The position numbers and the translations under genes are program-made. 64,000 nucleotides of DNA. Origin: Sva-07 sp963707515 (GTDB taxonomy: Bacteria; Actinomycetota; Acidimicrobiia; Acidimicrobiales; Ilumatobacteraceae). Each line of letters begins with the position of its first letter. Position 1 is the stretch's first letter. Where the stretch lies: assembly GCA_963707515.1 (NCBI GenBank), contig CAVPQI010000001.1, positions 248,001 through 312,000 on the forward strand. The letters are read 5' to 3'. The notes under the pieces were generated by a model. It searched no databases, was not told the DNA's origin, and saw only the letters and a program-made list of their open reading frames with translations. Below are positions 1 through 8,862 of this stretch, piece by piece.

Positions 1-914
1 AGCGCCCGTTGGGCGTGGCGCAGCTGCGGTGCGGCCTCGTGTTCGGCGAGCACGTCACGGAGCTGCTCCACCGGTTGCAATGAGAACGTCAGCAGCTGCG
101 AGGCGATGACGTCATCGGGGATCTGGATCCAGTGCTGGCGGAACTGGTACGGGCTCGTGCGATCCGGGTCGAGCCACACCCGCGCACCGGTGGTCTTGCC
201 GAGCTTGCTGCCGTCGGCGGCAGTGAGCAGCGGCCACGAGAAGGCGTGCACGTGGTCGCCGGTGCGCCGACGGATCAGGTCGACACCGCCGACGATGTTC
301 CCCCACTGGTCCGATCCGCCGATCTGGATCGAACAGCCGAGGTGCTCGTAGAGCCACAGGTAGTCGTTGGCCTGCAACAGCATGTAGCTGAACTCGGTGA
401 ACGAGATGCCGTGTTCGGAGTTGATCCGCATCTTGATGCTCTCGCGGGCCAACATCTGGTTGACCGTGACGTGCTTGCCGACGTCGCGCAGGAACTCGAG
501 GACCGTGATCGGCTGGGTCCAGTCGCGGTTGTCGACCAGCTCGCCGCCGGCGTCGAGGTCGATGATGCGACTGATCTGCGCCTTGATCGACGCCACGTTG
601 TGGTTCAGCGTCTCGTCGTCGAGCAGGTTGCGCTCCTCGGAGCGGCCACTCGGATCGCCGATCATGCCGGTCGCCCCACCGGCCAAGGCGACCGGACGGT
701 GTCCGGCGTCTTGGAACCGTCGCAGCATCACCAGCCCGATCAGGTTGCCGACGTGGAGGCTGTCGGCGGTCGGATCGCATCCGTAGTAGATGCCGACCGG
801 GCCCGCAGCCACCGCCTCACGGAGGCGCTGGCGATCCGTGGAATCGTGGATCAGACCGCGTGCTTCGAGGTCGGCGATCAGGTCGACGGTGGGGCGGGTG
901 AGCGCGTCAGCCAT
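1..914 (-). CDS. tyrS: Tyrosyl-tRNA synthetase, C-terminal part outside window
   Basis: Charges tRNA-Tyr with tyrosine in the cytoplasm. About 304 N-terminal residues are visible; the rest lies beyond the window edge. The class I HIGH-type motif appears as HVGN (residues 54-57) after YYGCDPTADSL. The KMSKS-equivalent loop is GSKLGKT (about 235-241). GGSDQWGN (199-206), the tyrosine-binding stretch of bacterial TyrRS, is intact. The ATG at 914 gives the normal N-terminus. Its upstream region is shared with the divergent DUF2332 gene; on this strand a TACCCT box lies 10 bases before the ATG. Identification rests on motifs across the whole visible part and is secure. Confidence 0.95.
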   Translation of the reverse strand, partial: MADALTRPTVDLIADLEARGLIHDSTDRQRLREAVAAGPVGIYYGCDPTADSLHVGNLIGLVMLRRFQDAGHRPVALAGGATGMIGDPSGRSEERNLLDDETLNHNVASIKAQISRIIDLDAGGELVDNRDWTQPITVLEFLRDVGKHVTVNQMLARESIKMRINSEHGISFTEFSYMLLQANDYLWLYEHLGCSIQIGGSDQWGNIVGGVDLIRRRTGDHVHAFSWPLLTAADGSKLGKTTGARVWLDPDRTSPYQFRQHWIQIPDDVIASQLLTFSLQPVEQLRDVLAEHEAAPQLRHAQRA

Positions 915-928
915 ACGCGGGTCAAGGG

Positions 929-934
929 TACTGT
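929..934 (+). promoter_or_regulatory. -10 box of a leaderless promoter (DUF2332 gene)
   Basis: TACTGT lies exactly 6 bases before the GTG at 941, the spacing expected if transcription starts at the start codon. No Shine-Dalgarno sequence is present. One of about a dozen such arrangements in the window. Confidence 0.5.
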
Positions 935-940
935 CGCCCC

Positions 941-2113
941 GTGAACGGAGCGTGTGACGAAACCGCCGCCGACAGCACGGCCGGCAGTACGGGCGACAGT
1001 ACGGGCGACAGTACGGCCGGCAGTACGGACGCGGTCGGCACGGCGGTCGCCGACGTGCAACGGCGCTTCGGCGACTTCGCCCGCACCACCGACGCACGGG
1101 CCCCGCTCTACGCCCACCTCTCGCGGCTCGTCGCCGATCGCGCCGACCTCGCCGGCATCCTCCTCACCGCGCCGCCGCCGCAGCAGCTCCCGGTGTTGCT
1201 GTTCGCTGCCGTGCACCGACTGCTGCTCGACCACCGCGACGACCGCCTGGCCCAGTGGTACCCGAACCTGACGCACGGCTGGCGGTCACCCGACGGCGAG
1301 CTCGACATCGCGTTCGGCGACTTCGTCACGACGCACGTCGGCGAGATCAGGGCGCTCGTCGCCGCCCGCTCGACGCAGACCAACGAGGTCGGGCGGTGTG
1401 CTGTCCTGCTTCCCGCCGTCGAACTGATCGCCGACGAGGTCGGCACGCCGGTCGCACTCGTCGACGTCGGCACGAGCGGCGGGCTCAACCTGCTCCTCGA
1501 CCGCTTCGCCTACCGGTACCGATGGGTCGCCGACGGCACGACCGTCGCCATCGGTCAGCCGTCGCCGGTCGAGTTGGCGGTCGACGTGCGCGGTGACATG
1601 CCGACGCCGCGGGCGATCGTCCCGATCGCGGCGCGCCTCGGCATCGACCGTGAGCCGATCGACGTCGCCGATCCCGGCGAGGCCCGGTGGCTCGAGGCGT
1701 GCGTGTGGCCGGATCAGGCGGACCGCTTTCGCCGGTTGGTCGCCGCGATCGAGCTCTTCCGCGAGATGCGCCCACCGGTGCGCCGCGCCGACGCCGTCGA
1801 CGGGCTCGCTGACGCCGTCGCGGAGGTCGCCGTCGCGGGCCACCCGATCGTCACCAACACGTGGGTGCTCAACTACCTGACACCCGAGCGCCGCCGGGCC
1901 TACCTCGATCGGCTCGACGAGCTCGGGGGCGAACGCGATCTGTCGTGGATCTACGCCGAGGCACCGGCCCTCGTGCCCGAGTTGCCCACCGAGCCGGATC
2001 CCCGCGATCCCGAGCTCACGGTGCTGACGCTCGTGCGGTGGCGACAGGGCAGGCGCACGGTCGAACACCTCGCCACCTGCCATCCCCACGGCTACTGGAT
2101 CCACTGGCGCTGA
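941..2113 (+). CDS. DUF2332 domain protein
   Basis: Family of unknown biochemical function, common in actinobacteria. The 390-residue product shows the usual features: VQRRFGDFARTTDARAPLY near residue 30 and a central VALVDVGTSGGLNLLLDR stretch resembling a nucleotide or SAM-binding glycine loop. The N-terminus contains a degenerate four-residue repeat (STAG/STGD units, residues 12-28) encoded by a 12-base tandem repeat at about 980-1025. This is not part of the domain and may vary in length. GTG start chosen because a TACTGT box sits 6 bases upstream. Divergent from tyrS, convergent with the glycosylase gene. Function unknown; family call is good. Confidence 0.82.
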   Translation: MNGACDETAADSTAGSTGDSTGDSTAGSTDAVGTAVADVQRRFGDFARTTDARAPLYAHLSRLVADRADLAGILLTAPPPQQLPVLLFAAVHRLLLDHRDDRLAQWYPNLTHGWRSPDGELDIAFGDFVTTHVGEIRALVAARSTQTNEVGRCAVLLPAVELIADEVGTPVALVDVGTSGGLNLLLDRFAYRYRWVADGTTVAIGQPSPVELAVDVRGDMPTPRAIVPIAARLGIDREPIDVADPGEARWLEACVWPDQADRFRRLVAAIELFREMRPPVRRADAVDGLADAVAEVAVAGHPIVTNTWVLNYLTPERRRAYLDRLDELGGERDLSWIYAEAPALVPELPTEPDPRDPELTVLTLVRWRQGRRTVEHLATCHPHGYWIHWR

Positions 2114-2114
2114 C

Positions 2115-2129
2115 CGGGCACGTTGCCCG
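2115..2129. terminator. Small hairpin between convergent genes
   Basis: CGGGCA and TGCCCG form a perfect 6-bp stem with a CGT loop, directly after the DUF2332 stop and before the convergent glycosylase stop. It could serve as a terminator for either side; there is no T-tract, so the call is weak. Confidence 0.3.
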
Positions 2130-2162
2130 CCGCCACGCTCGGCACCCGCCACCAGTCGTTCG

Positions 2163-2720
2163 TCACAGCGGCGTTCGGAACCGCCACGGCTGCTCGACGG
2201 CTCTCGTGATGCCGATCCGCGGGCCGATCCGCGGGTTCGCTGGTGGGGCGACGCCGTCGTCGACGATGTGGATCGTCGAGGCCTCGACGGTGAGGTCGGC
2301 GCCGTCGTCGGTGAGGGCGATCCCGAGCGCCGCACACAGCTTGCCGGGGCCGTTGGCGAGCTCACGATCGGTCCTCCCGGCGCGACGTGCCCGCATCACG
2401 TCGATCCCGTCGAGCGGCAGCACCGCCCGCAGCAGCACCGCCTCGCCATCGCCGGCAGCGCCGGTGACGACGTTGGCGCAGGTGTGCATCCCGTAGCTGA
2501 GGTACACGTACAGGTGTCCCGGGGGACCGAACATCGTCGCGTTGCGTGGCGTCGGGCCGCGGAACGAGTGGCTCGCCTCGTCGTCGGCGGTGTACGCCTC
2601 GGTTTCGACGATCCGACCCGCGGTCACCGCGCCGTCGGCGGCGCGGCACTCGATCCGCTTGCCGAGCAGCTCGACCGCGACGGTCGGCGCATCGCGGCCG
2701 TACCAGGCACGATGCAGCAC
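2163..2720 (-). CDS. DNA-3-methyladenine (alkyladenine) glycosylase, AAG/Mpg family
   Basis: Excises alkylated purines such as 3-methyladenine and hypoxanthine in base-excision repair. The 185-residue product carries the AAG signature: VETEAY (about 45) followed by DEASHSFRGPTPRNATMFG and GHLYVYLSYGMH, which form the base-flipping pocket and catalytic glutamate region. Length is normal. It starts with GTG at 2720, only 8 bases after the argH stop, so it is probably the last gene of the arginine operon even though its function is unrelated. Confidence 0.92.
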   Translation of the reverse strand: MLHRAWYGRDAPTVAVELLGKRIECRAADGAVTAGRIVETEAYTADDEASHSFRGPTPRNATMFGPPGHLYVYLSYGMHTCANVVTGAAGDGEAVLLRAVLPLDGIDVMRARRAGRTDRELANGPGKLCAALGIALTDDGADLTVEASTIHIVDDGVAPPANPRIGPRIGITRAVEQPWRFRTPL

Positions 2721-2728
2721 TCGACGGC

Positions 2729-4150
2729 TCAGCGCTCGAACCGCTCCTGCTCGTCGGCGAGCATCGTCCGGTAGGCCGCCAACTGCTCACCGCGTGCGGC
2801 CGGACCTGCGGCGCCACGTGACGTGCGCATCCGCACGCCGACGCCCGGCGCCACCAGCGCCGCAGCATCGGGTCCGAGGCGCTCGTCGGCGGCGACGAGG
2901 TCGGCCAGCGAGCCCTCGCCGGCCAGCGTCGCACGGACGTGGGCACCGACGATGGCGTGCGCTTCCCGGAACGGCGTCCCGGTACGGACGAGGAACTCGG
3001 CGAGGTCGGTTGCCGCCATCGTCTCCTCGTCGGCGGCGGCCTGCATCGCCTCGGGCACGAACGTCGCCGTGGCGATCATCCCGCTCAGCGCCGTCACCGC
3101 CAGCCCGACCTGCTCGACCGAGTCGAACAGCGGCTCCTTGTCCTCTTGGAGGTCACGGTTGTATGCCAACGGCAGCCCCTTGAGCGTCGCCAGCAGACCG
3201 ACCAGGTTGCCGATCAACCGGCCGCTCTTGCCGCGCGCCAGCTCGGCGATGTCGGGGTTCTTCTTCTGCGGCAACATCGACGATCCGGTGGCGTAGCCGT
3301 CGTCGAGACGGACGAAGCCGAACTCCCCAGACGTCCACAACACCCATTCCTCGCCGATGCGCGACAGGTGGACCCCGATGAGGGCGAGGTCGAAGAGCGC
3401 CTCGGCGACGAAATCCCGGTCGCTGACGGCATCGAGGCTGTTGTCGAACACCTTGGCGAATCCGAGCTCGCGGGCGTTGCCGACGGGGTCGACCGGCAGC
3501 GACGAGCCGGCGAGCGCGCCTGCCCCGAGCGGCGACACGTCGAGACGGGTCCGTGTCTGCAGCAGGCGGTCGATGTCACGGCCGAGCGCCCACCCGTGGG
3601 CCAGCAGGTGGTGGGCGAGGAGGACCGGCTGTGCCCGCTGCAGGTGGGTGTAGCCGGGCAGGTAGGTGTCACCGGCCCCCTCGGCTCGCTCCAGCAGGAC
3701 CGTCTGCAGGGTGTGCAGCCCGCGGGCGATGTCGAGCAGCTCGCGCTTGCACCACAGGCGGAGGTCGGTGGCCACCTGGTCGTTGCGGCTGCGTGCCGTG
3801 TGCAGCTTGCCGCCAGCGGGCCCGGCGAGCTCGGTGACCCGTCGCTCGATCGCCGTGTGGATGTCCTCGTCGCTGTCGACGAACACGAAGCGCGCCTCGC
3901 CGAGCTCGGCGGCGACGTCGTCGAGGGCAGTCAGGATCGCGTCGCGCTCGTGGGACGACAGCAACCCGGCGCGTTCGAGCCCGTTGACGTGAGCCCGCGA
4001 GCCGGCGATGTCCTCGCGCCACATCCGCTGGTCGTAGGGCAGGCTGACCGTGTAGGCGAGCAACGCCTCGGCAGGTCCGCCTGCGAAGCGCCCGTGCCAG
4101 AGGGTCCTCCCGCCGGCGTCGAGGTCGTCGGGTTCCGTGTGGTTCGTCAT
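2729..4150 (-). CDS. argH: Argininosuccinate lyase
   Basis: Last step of arginine synthesis: splits argininosuccinate into arginine and fumarate; homotetramer in the cytoplasm. The 473-residue protein has the fumarase/aspartase superfamily signature GSSMLPQKKNPD (about 285-296), the substrate region TARSRNDQVATD near 115 and YTHLQRAQPVLL near 165. The ATG at 4150 overlaps the argR stop (ATGA), indicating translational coupling; the longer open frame upstream is only a shadow inside argR. argG, the enzyme supplying its substrate, is not in this cluster. Confidence 0.96.
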   Translation of the reverse strand: MTNHTEPDDLDAGGRTLWHGRFAGGPAEALLAYTVSLPYDQRMWREDIAGSRAHVNGLERAGLLSSHERDAILTALDDVAAELGEARFVFVDSDEDIHTAIERRVTELAGPAGGKLHTARSRNDQVATDLRLWCKRELLDIARGLHTLQTVLLERAEGAGDTYLPGYTHLQRAQPVLLAHHLLAHGWALGRDIDRLLQTRTRLDVSPLGAGALAGSSLPVDPVGNARELGFAKVFDNSLDAVSDRDFVAEALFDLALIGVHLSRIGEEWVLWTSGEFGFVRLDDGYATGSSMLPQKKNPDIAELARGKSGRLIGNLVGLLATLKGLPLAYNRDLQEDKEPLFDSVEQVGLAVTALSGMIATATFVPEAMQAAADEETMAATDLAEFLVRTGTPFREAHAIVGAHVRATLAGEGSLADLVAADERLGPDAAALVAPGVGVRMRTSRGAAGPAARGEQLAAYRTMLADEQERFER

Positions 4151-4611
4151 CAATCCAGTCCTGCGAGATCGCGGAGGCGGGCAGCGAGTGGTGCGCCGTC
4201 GACCGTCGCCGACACGCACAGCAAGGTGTCGTCGCCGGCAACGGTGCCGAGCAGTCCGTCGAGCCGGCTGCGGTCGAGTGCCGAGGCGACGACGTGGGCA
4301 CATCCGGGCGGCGTGCGGAGTACGACGATGTTGCCCGAGGCAGCGACCTCGGCGACCCACTCCCCCATCACCCGGCGCAGCTGGTCGACGGGTGCCAGGC
4401 GATCCGGAGCGAACTCGGGAATCGCGTACACGGTGTTGCCCGATGGCACACGCACCTTGACCGCACCGAGGTCGTCGAGGTCGCGCGACACCGTTGCCTG
4501 CGTGGCCTCGATCCCGTGCTCGGCGAGGAGGTCGATCAACTGTGGCTGGCTGGTCACCTCGTGGTCACCGATCAGGCGGGCGATCGTGGTCTGACGTTGC
4601 ACCTTGCTCAT
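4150..4611 (-). CDS. argR: Arginine repressor
   Basis: Arginine-dependent DNA-binding regulator that represses arginine synthesis by binding ARG boxes. The 153-residue product has the winged-helix N-terminus (IARLIGDHEVTSQPQLIDLL, then ATQATVSRDLDDLGAVKV, residues about 10-52) and the C-terminal hexamerisation and arginine-binding domain with GTVAGDDTLLCV (about 120-131). The ATG at 4611 overlaps the argF stop, and its own stop overlaps the argH start. Its likely target is the paired operator at the argC promoter, so the operon would be autoregulated. Confidence 0.95.
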   Translation of the reverse strand: MSKVQRQTTIARLIGDHEVTSQPQLIDLLAEHGIEATQATVSRDLDDLGAVKVRVPSGNTVYAIPEFAPDRLAPVDQLRRVMGEWVAEVAASGNIVVLRTPPGCAHVVASALDRSRLDGLLGTVAGDDTLLCVSATVDGAPLAARLRDLAGLD

Positions 4612-5543
4612 CGATCCTCCCCCTCGCCGGTCGGCCGGACGCCGAACAGGTGGGCCAGCGCCCCTCGGGCGGCGTGCAACCGGTTGTGCGCCTGCTGCAC
4701 GACGACCGACTGCGGACCGTCGATGACCTCCGACGCCACCTCGAGCCCGCGATACGCCGGCAGACAGTGCATGAACACCGCCGCCGGATCGGCGAGCGCC
4801 ATCATCGACTCGTCCACGGTGTAGCCCTCGAACTGGCGTACCCGCTGCTGCTTCTCGGTCTCCTGGCCCATCGACACCCAGGTGTCGGTGTGCACGGCGT
4901 GGGCGCCGGCGACCGCGTCGGTCGGTCGCGCCGACTGCACGACCGAGGCCGCACCGAGCAACGTGAACCGCTCGAGCTCCGAATCGGGCGCGTCGAATCC
5001 CGTCGGGCACGCCAACCGGATGTGCATCCCGAGCATCGACGAGACCTCGCACAACGAGCGGGCGACGTTGTTGTAGTCGCCGACGTAGGCCACTGTGCGT
5101 CCCGCGAGATCGCCGAGACACTGCTGCATCGTCAGCGCGTCGGCGAGCGCCTGCAACGGGTGGGAGTGCTCGGAGAGCATGTTGACGACCGGGACCGACG
5201 AGCTCGCCGCCAGCCGCTCGACCGTCGAATGGTCGAACACGCGAGCGGCGATCAGACCGTGGTACCCCGACAGGATGCGGCCGACGTCCTCGACCGGCTC
5301 GCGGGTGTCCATCCCGATCTCCTCACCGCGGGTGTACACCGGGTGACCGCCGAGTTGGAAGACGGCGATCTCCATCGAGTGCCGCGTGCGCGCCGACGGC
5401 TTCTCGAAGATCAACGCCGCACCGAGCCCGGCCAGCGGACGGCCGAGCGACTCGATCGGCTGACCGGCGAGGCGCAGCACGTCGCCGACGCCCGCAGGGC
5501 CGAGTTCGGTCACGTCGAGCAGTCGAGCAGGTGCCGCGCTCAT
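4608..5543 (-). CDS. argF: Ornithine carbamoyltransferase
   Basis: Transfers the carbamoyl group from carbamoyl phosphate to ornithine, giving citrulline. The 311-residue protein has the carbamoyl-phosphate motif as KPSARTRHSME (about 47-57; the family usually has STRTR) and the ornithine-binding HCLPAYRG (about 258-265), plus DALTMQ and YVGDYNNVARS. The true start is ATG 5543, overlapping the argD stop (ATGA); the upstream extension of the frame lies inside argD. Its carbamoyl phosphate would come from the carAB genes further along the window. Confidence 0.95.
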   Translation of the reverse strand: MSAAPARLLDVTELGPAGVGDVLRLAGQPIESLGRPLAGLGAALIFEKPSARTRHSMEIAVFQLGGHPVYTRGEEIGMDTREPVEDVGRILSGYHGLIAARVFDHSTVERLAASSSVPVVNMLSEHSHPLQALADALTMQQCLGDLAGRTVAYVGDYNNVARSLCEVSSMLGMHIRLACPTGFDAPDSELERFTLLGAASVVQSARPTDAVAGAHAVHTDTWVSMGQETEKQQRVRQFEGYTVDESMMALADPAAVFMHCLPAYRGLEVASEVIDGPQSVVVQQAHNRLHAARGALAHLFGVRPTGEGEDR

Positions 5544-6841
5544 GACGGCTCCGCGGGGTTGGCGGCCGGGTTCCCGGCGGGATGCGCGGCTGGGTGCGCG
5601 GCGAGGACCGATGCGAGCATCGCCATCGCCTCGTCGATCTCGTCGTCGGACACGGTGATCGGTGGAATCAGCCGCAGCGTGGTCGGCCCGACGGCATTGA
5701 CGATCAGACCGAGGTCGAGCAGGTCGAGGTACACGCCCTTGGCGTCGATCCCTTCTGCGAGCTCGACGCCGAGCATCAGACCGCGGCCGCGGACGTCGAC
5801 GACGCCGGGCAGGCCGCGCAGCGCCTCGACGATCCGACGGCCCTGGCGTTCGGCGAGTGCCGGCGCGTCGAGGCGGTGCATCTCGTCGATGACGGCGTTC
5901 ACGGCGGCGGTCGCCAGCGCCGTACCGGAGTACGTGCTGCCGTGGTCGCCGGGTTCGAACACTGCCGCCACCTCGATCGGCGCCCAGCAGGCACCGACGG
6001 GCATGCCGTTGCCCATCGCCTTGGCGAGGGTGACGACGTCGGGTGCGATCTCGGCGTGCTCGAACCCGAACCAGCGGCCGGTGCGCCCGAAGCCGGTCTG
6101 GATCTCGTCGACGATCATCAGCGCGCCGACCTCGGTGCACCGCTCGCGGATGCCGCGCAGGTACTCGGCCGACGCCGGGTTGACCCCGCCCTCACCCTGG
6201 ATCGGCTCCACGAGCACGGCCGCCACCGTGCCGTCGACCGCCTGGCGCAGCGCGTCGAGATCGCCCCACGCCACGTGCCGAAATCCCTCCGGCATCGGCG
6301 CGAACGGCTCGTGCTTGGCGGGTTGGCCGGTGGCGGCGAGGGTCGCCAGCGTGCGACCGTGGAAGCTGCCGAGCGCGCTGACGACCGTGTGCCGTCCGCG
6401 CCCGCCGTGCTTGCGGGCGAGCTTGATGGCGCACTCGTTCGACTCGGCACCGGAGTTGGTGAAGAACACCTGCCCGCGCCGACCGGTGGCCACGGCGAGC
6501 AGGTCGTTGATCTTGACCGCGGCTTCGGTGGCGACGGGGTTGGCGAAGAAGTTCGACACGTGGACGAGCCGCTCGGCCTGGTCGGCGATCGCCTCGGCGA
6601 CCTGGGGGTTGGCGTGGCCGAGCGAGACCACGGCGATCCCGGCGAGGAAGTCGAGGTAGCGCTTGCCGTTCGAGTCCCACAGCTCGGTACCGCGGCCGCG
6701 CTCCATCATGATCGCCGGTGGGCCGAACACCGGCATGAACGGGCAGTTCGACATCGGCGCATGGTGGAAGGCGTGAGCGCCGCTCGCCGCGGTCGCCGCG
6801 GTCGCCGCGTTCGCCGCGCCGTCGATCGTCGGATTCGTCAT
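5540..6841 (-). CDS. argD: Acetylornithine aminotransferase
   Basis: PLP-dependent class III aminotransferase converting N-acetylglutamate semialdehyde to N-acetylornithine. The PLP lysine lies in TLAKAMGNGMPVGA (about 268-281); FFTNSGAESNECA (about 122) binds the cofactor phosphate; IVDEIQTGFGRTG (about 240) is the conserved aspartate region. At 433 residues it is longer than usual. The extra length is an alanine-rich N-terminal stretch (NAATAATAASGAH) and a C-terminal low-complexity tail of AHPA/NPA units, both encoded by short tandem repeats. ATG 6841 overlaps the argB stop. Confidence 0.95.
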   Translation of the reverse strand: MTNPTIDGAANAATAATAASGAHAFHHAPMSNCPFMPVFGPPAIMMERGRGTELWDSNGKRYLDFLAGIAVVSLGHANPQVAEAIADQAERLVHVSNFFANPVATEAAVKINDLLAVATGRRGQVFFTNSGAESNECAIKLARKHGGRGRHTVVSALGSFHGRTLATLAATGQPAKHEPFAPMPEGFRHVAWGDLDALRQAVDGTVAAVLVEPIQGEGGVNPASAEYLRGIRERCTEVGALMIVDEIQTGFGRTGRWFGFEHAEIAPDVVTLAKAMGNGMPVGACWAPIEVAAVFEPGDHGSTYSGTALATAAVNAVIDEMHRLDAPALAERQGRRIVEALRGLPGVVDVRGRGLMLGVELAEGIDAKGVYLDLLDLGLIVNAVGPTTLRLIPPITVSDDEIDEAMAMLASVLAAHPAAHPAGNPAANPAEPS

Positions 6842-7737
6842 GACGGGACCTCCTCGTTGCGGGCGCCCATCACCATCGTGCCGATGCCTGCATCGGTGAA
6901 GATCTCGAGCAGCAGGACGTGGGCGATCCGGCCGTCGAGGATGTGGGCACGGTGCACCCCGTTGCGCACCGCCTGCACGCAGCTGGCGACCTTGGGGATC
7001 ATGCCCCCGGCGATCGTGCCGTCGGCGACCAGACCGTCGAGCTCATCGGCGGTCACCTGGCGGATCAGCGACGCCGGATCGTCGACGTCGCGCCGCAAGC
7101 CTTCGATGTCGGTCAGGTAGACCAGCTTCTCGGCCCCGACCGCCTCGGCGATCGCGCCGGCGACGGTGTCGGCGTTGATGTTGTATGCCTGGCCGGATTC
7201 GTCGCTGCCGATCGTGGCGATGACGGGGATGAACTCGTCGTCGATCAGGCCGTGGATGACGTCGGGGTGGATCGCCGTGACGTCACCGACGAATCCGAGC
7301 TTGGCGTCGCGGGCGGTCGCTCGGATGAGGCCGGCGTCGACGCCGCTGATGCCGACCGCGTAGCGACCGTGGACGTTGATCGCCGCCACGAGTTGCGGAT
7401 TGACCTGGCCCTTGAGGACCATGCGGGCGATGTCGACGGTCTCGGCGTCGGTGACCCGCAGCCCGTCGACGAACTCCGGCTGCTTGCCCAGGCGGGCCAT
7501 CAGGTCGGAGATCTGGGGACCGCCGCCGTGCACGACGATCGGGCGCATGCCGACGAGGCGCATCAGCACGATGTCTTCGGCGAAGAGCGCCAGCGCGTCG
7601 TGGTCGGACGTGCCGGCGAGGGCGTTGCCGCCGTACTTGACGACGACGGTCTTGCCGGCGAATCGGCGGATGTAGGGCAGCGCCTCGACGAGGACGGACG
7701 CCTTGAGCGCGGCGACGGAGTCGGACGACGTGCTCAC
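6838..7737 (-). CDS. argB: Acetylglutamate kinase
   Basis: Phosphorylates N-acetylglutamate, usually the arginine-inhibited control step. The 299-residue amino-acid-kinase fold protein has VVKYGGNAL (about 31-39), VVHGGGPQI (about 68-76) and the C-terminal AGGMIPKV substrate loop. The start is GTG 7737, coupled to the argC stop (GTGA); the longer frame upstream is a shadow of argC. In most actinobacteria argJ sits between argC and argB; here the two genes overlap directly, so argJ has been lost from this position. Confidence 0.96.
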   Translation of the reverse strand: MSTSSDSVAALKASVLVEALPYIRRFAGKTVVVKYGGNALAGTSDHDALALFAEDIVLMRLVGMRPIVVHGGGPQISDLMARLGKQPEFVDGLRVTDAETVDIARMVLKGQVNPQLVAAINVHGRYAVGISGVDAGLIRATARDAKLGFVGDVTAIHPDVIHGLIDDEFIPVIATIGSDESGQAYNINADTVAGAIAEAVGAEKLVYLTDIEGLRRDVDDPASLIRQVTADELDGLVADGTIAGGMIPKVASCVQAVRNGVHRAHILDGRIAHVLLLEIFTDAGIGTMVMGARNEEVPS

Positions 7738-8768
7738 GGCGCCAGGCCGATCGTGGTGAGTCCGCTCGTCTCGTCGAGGCCGAGGGCGACGTTGGCCGAC
7801 TGCACGGCGCCGCCCGAGGCGCCCTTGGTCAGGTTGTCGATGGCGCACATCGCCAGCACCGTCCCGGTGCGCGGGTCGTGGCGGGCGGCGACGTGGGCGG
7901 CGTTCGAGCCGAGCACCGACTTCGTCGCCGGCGGTGCGCTGGTGACGGTGACGAACGGCTCGTCGTCGTAGGCTTCGTGGAGGGCAGCGGCGAGTGCGGC
8001 GTCGTCGCAGCCCGCGGTCGCCCGTGCGGCGCACGTCGCCAGCAGGCCGCGGCTCATCGGCACGAGGTGTGGCGTGAAGATCAGCTCGGCACCGATCTCC
8101 TGCTCCATCTCCGGCGTGTGCCGGTGGCCGACGAGCCCGTAGGCCACGGCGTTGGAGTCGATGTTGGCGAAGACGTTGGTGTCGCTCGGCGCCCGCCCGG
8201 CACCGGTGATGCCGGTGACCGTGTTGACGACGATGCCGGCGGGCTCGACCAGCCCGGCGGCGACGAGCGGCTGCAAGGCCAGCGTGGCAGCGGTGACGTG
8301 GCAGCCCGGCGTGGCCACCAGCCGCGCCCCGGGGAGTTCGTCGCGGTGCAGCTCGGGCAATCCGAACACCGCCTCGGCGAGGAGCGCCGGTTGGTCGTGC
8401 TCGAAGCCGTAGAAGGTCGGGTAGCACGCGGCGTCCTTGAGGCGGAAGGCGGCCGACAGGTCGATGACGCACTCGACGCGATCGACGAGCTGCGGCGCCA
8501 GCGCCATCGACGCTTCGTGCGGCAGCCCGAGAAACACGACATCGACACCGTCGAGGTTCGCCAGGTCGAACTCGCTGAAGTACAACGACGGATACGCCAG
8601 CTCGAGAGATGGATAGAGGTCGGCGGCGCGGCGACCGGCCATCGTGTCGCCGGTGGCGACGGCCAGCTCGAGGTGGGGGTGGCCGGCGACGAGGCGAAGG
8701 AGCTCGGCACCGGTGTACCCGGAGGCACCGACGATGGCGACCCGCTTCTCCGTGGGGGTGGACGACAT
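7734..8768 (-). CDS. argC: N-acetyl-gamma-glutamyl-phosphate reductase
   Basis: NADPH-dependent reduction of acetylglutamyl phosphate to the semialdehyde; first gene of the arginine operon. The 344-residue product begins with the dinucleotide fold GASGYTGAELLRL (about 13-25) and has the active-site cysteine in TPGCHVTAATLAL (about 150-162). Three ATGs are possible (8780, 8774, 8768). I chose 8768 because a -10 box TATGAT ends 7 bases before it with a TTGCAT -35 box 17 bases further up, so the message would be leaderless. Controlled by the ARG-box pair described separately. Confidence 0.94.
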   Translation of the reverse strand: MSSTPTEKRVAIVGASGYTGAELLRLVAGHPHLELAVATGDTMAGRRAADLYPSLELAYPSLYFSEFDLANLDGVDVVFLGLPHEASMALAPQLVDRVECVIDLSAAFRLKDAACYPTFYGFEHDQPALLAEAVFGLPELHRDELPGARLVATPGCHVTAATLALQPLVAAGLVEPAGIVVNTVTGITGAGRAPSDTNVFANIDSNAVAYGLVGHRHTPEMEQEIGAELIFTPHLVPMSRGLLATCAARATAGCDDAALAAALHEAYDDEPFVTVTSAPPATKSVLGSNAAHVAARHDPRTGTVLAMCAIDNLTKGASGGAVQSANVALGLDETSGLTTIGLAP

Positions 8769-8769
8769 C

Positions 8770-8803
8770 TGCATGATCATACATATTGGCGAATGGTCAT
8801 GCA
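8770..8803 (-). promoter_or_regulatory. ARG-box operator overlapping the argC promoter
   Basis: Two 11-base arms, TGCATGATCAT (8770-8780) and ATGGTCATGCA (8793-8803), form an inverted repeat with one mismatch around a 12-base spacer. On the minus strand the promoter reads TTGCAT (8804-8799), 17 bases, TATGAT (8781-8776), 7 bases, ATG. The TGCATGA/TCATGCA half-sites resemble actinobacterial ArgR boxes. Bound ArgR would cover both promoter elements. Confidence 0.7.
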
Positions 8804-8862
8804 ATCGGGATCCGGGCCCCGACCGCGAGCGCCGGCGCATCGCCACTGGCAGACTGGACCAC

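Noticed and set aside
2939..4594. Long open frame on the plus strand opposite argH and argR
   Set aside because: Antisense shadow typical of high-GC DNA; the translation is rich in Arg/Gly/Gln with no family features, while argH and argR match perfectly. The same applies to the long frames opposite alaS, pheT, carB and mltG.
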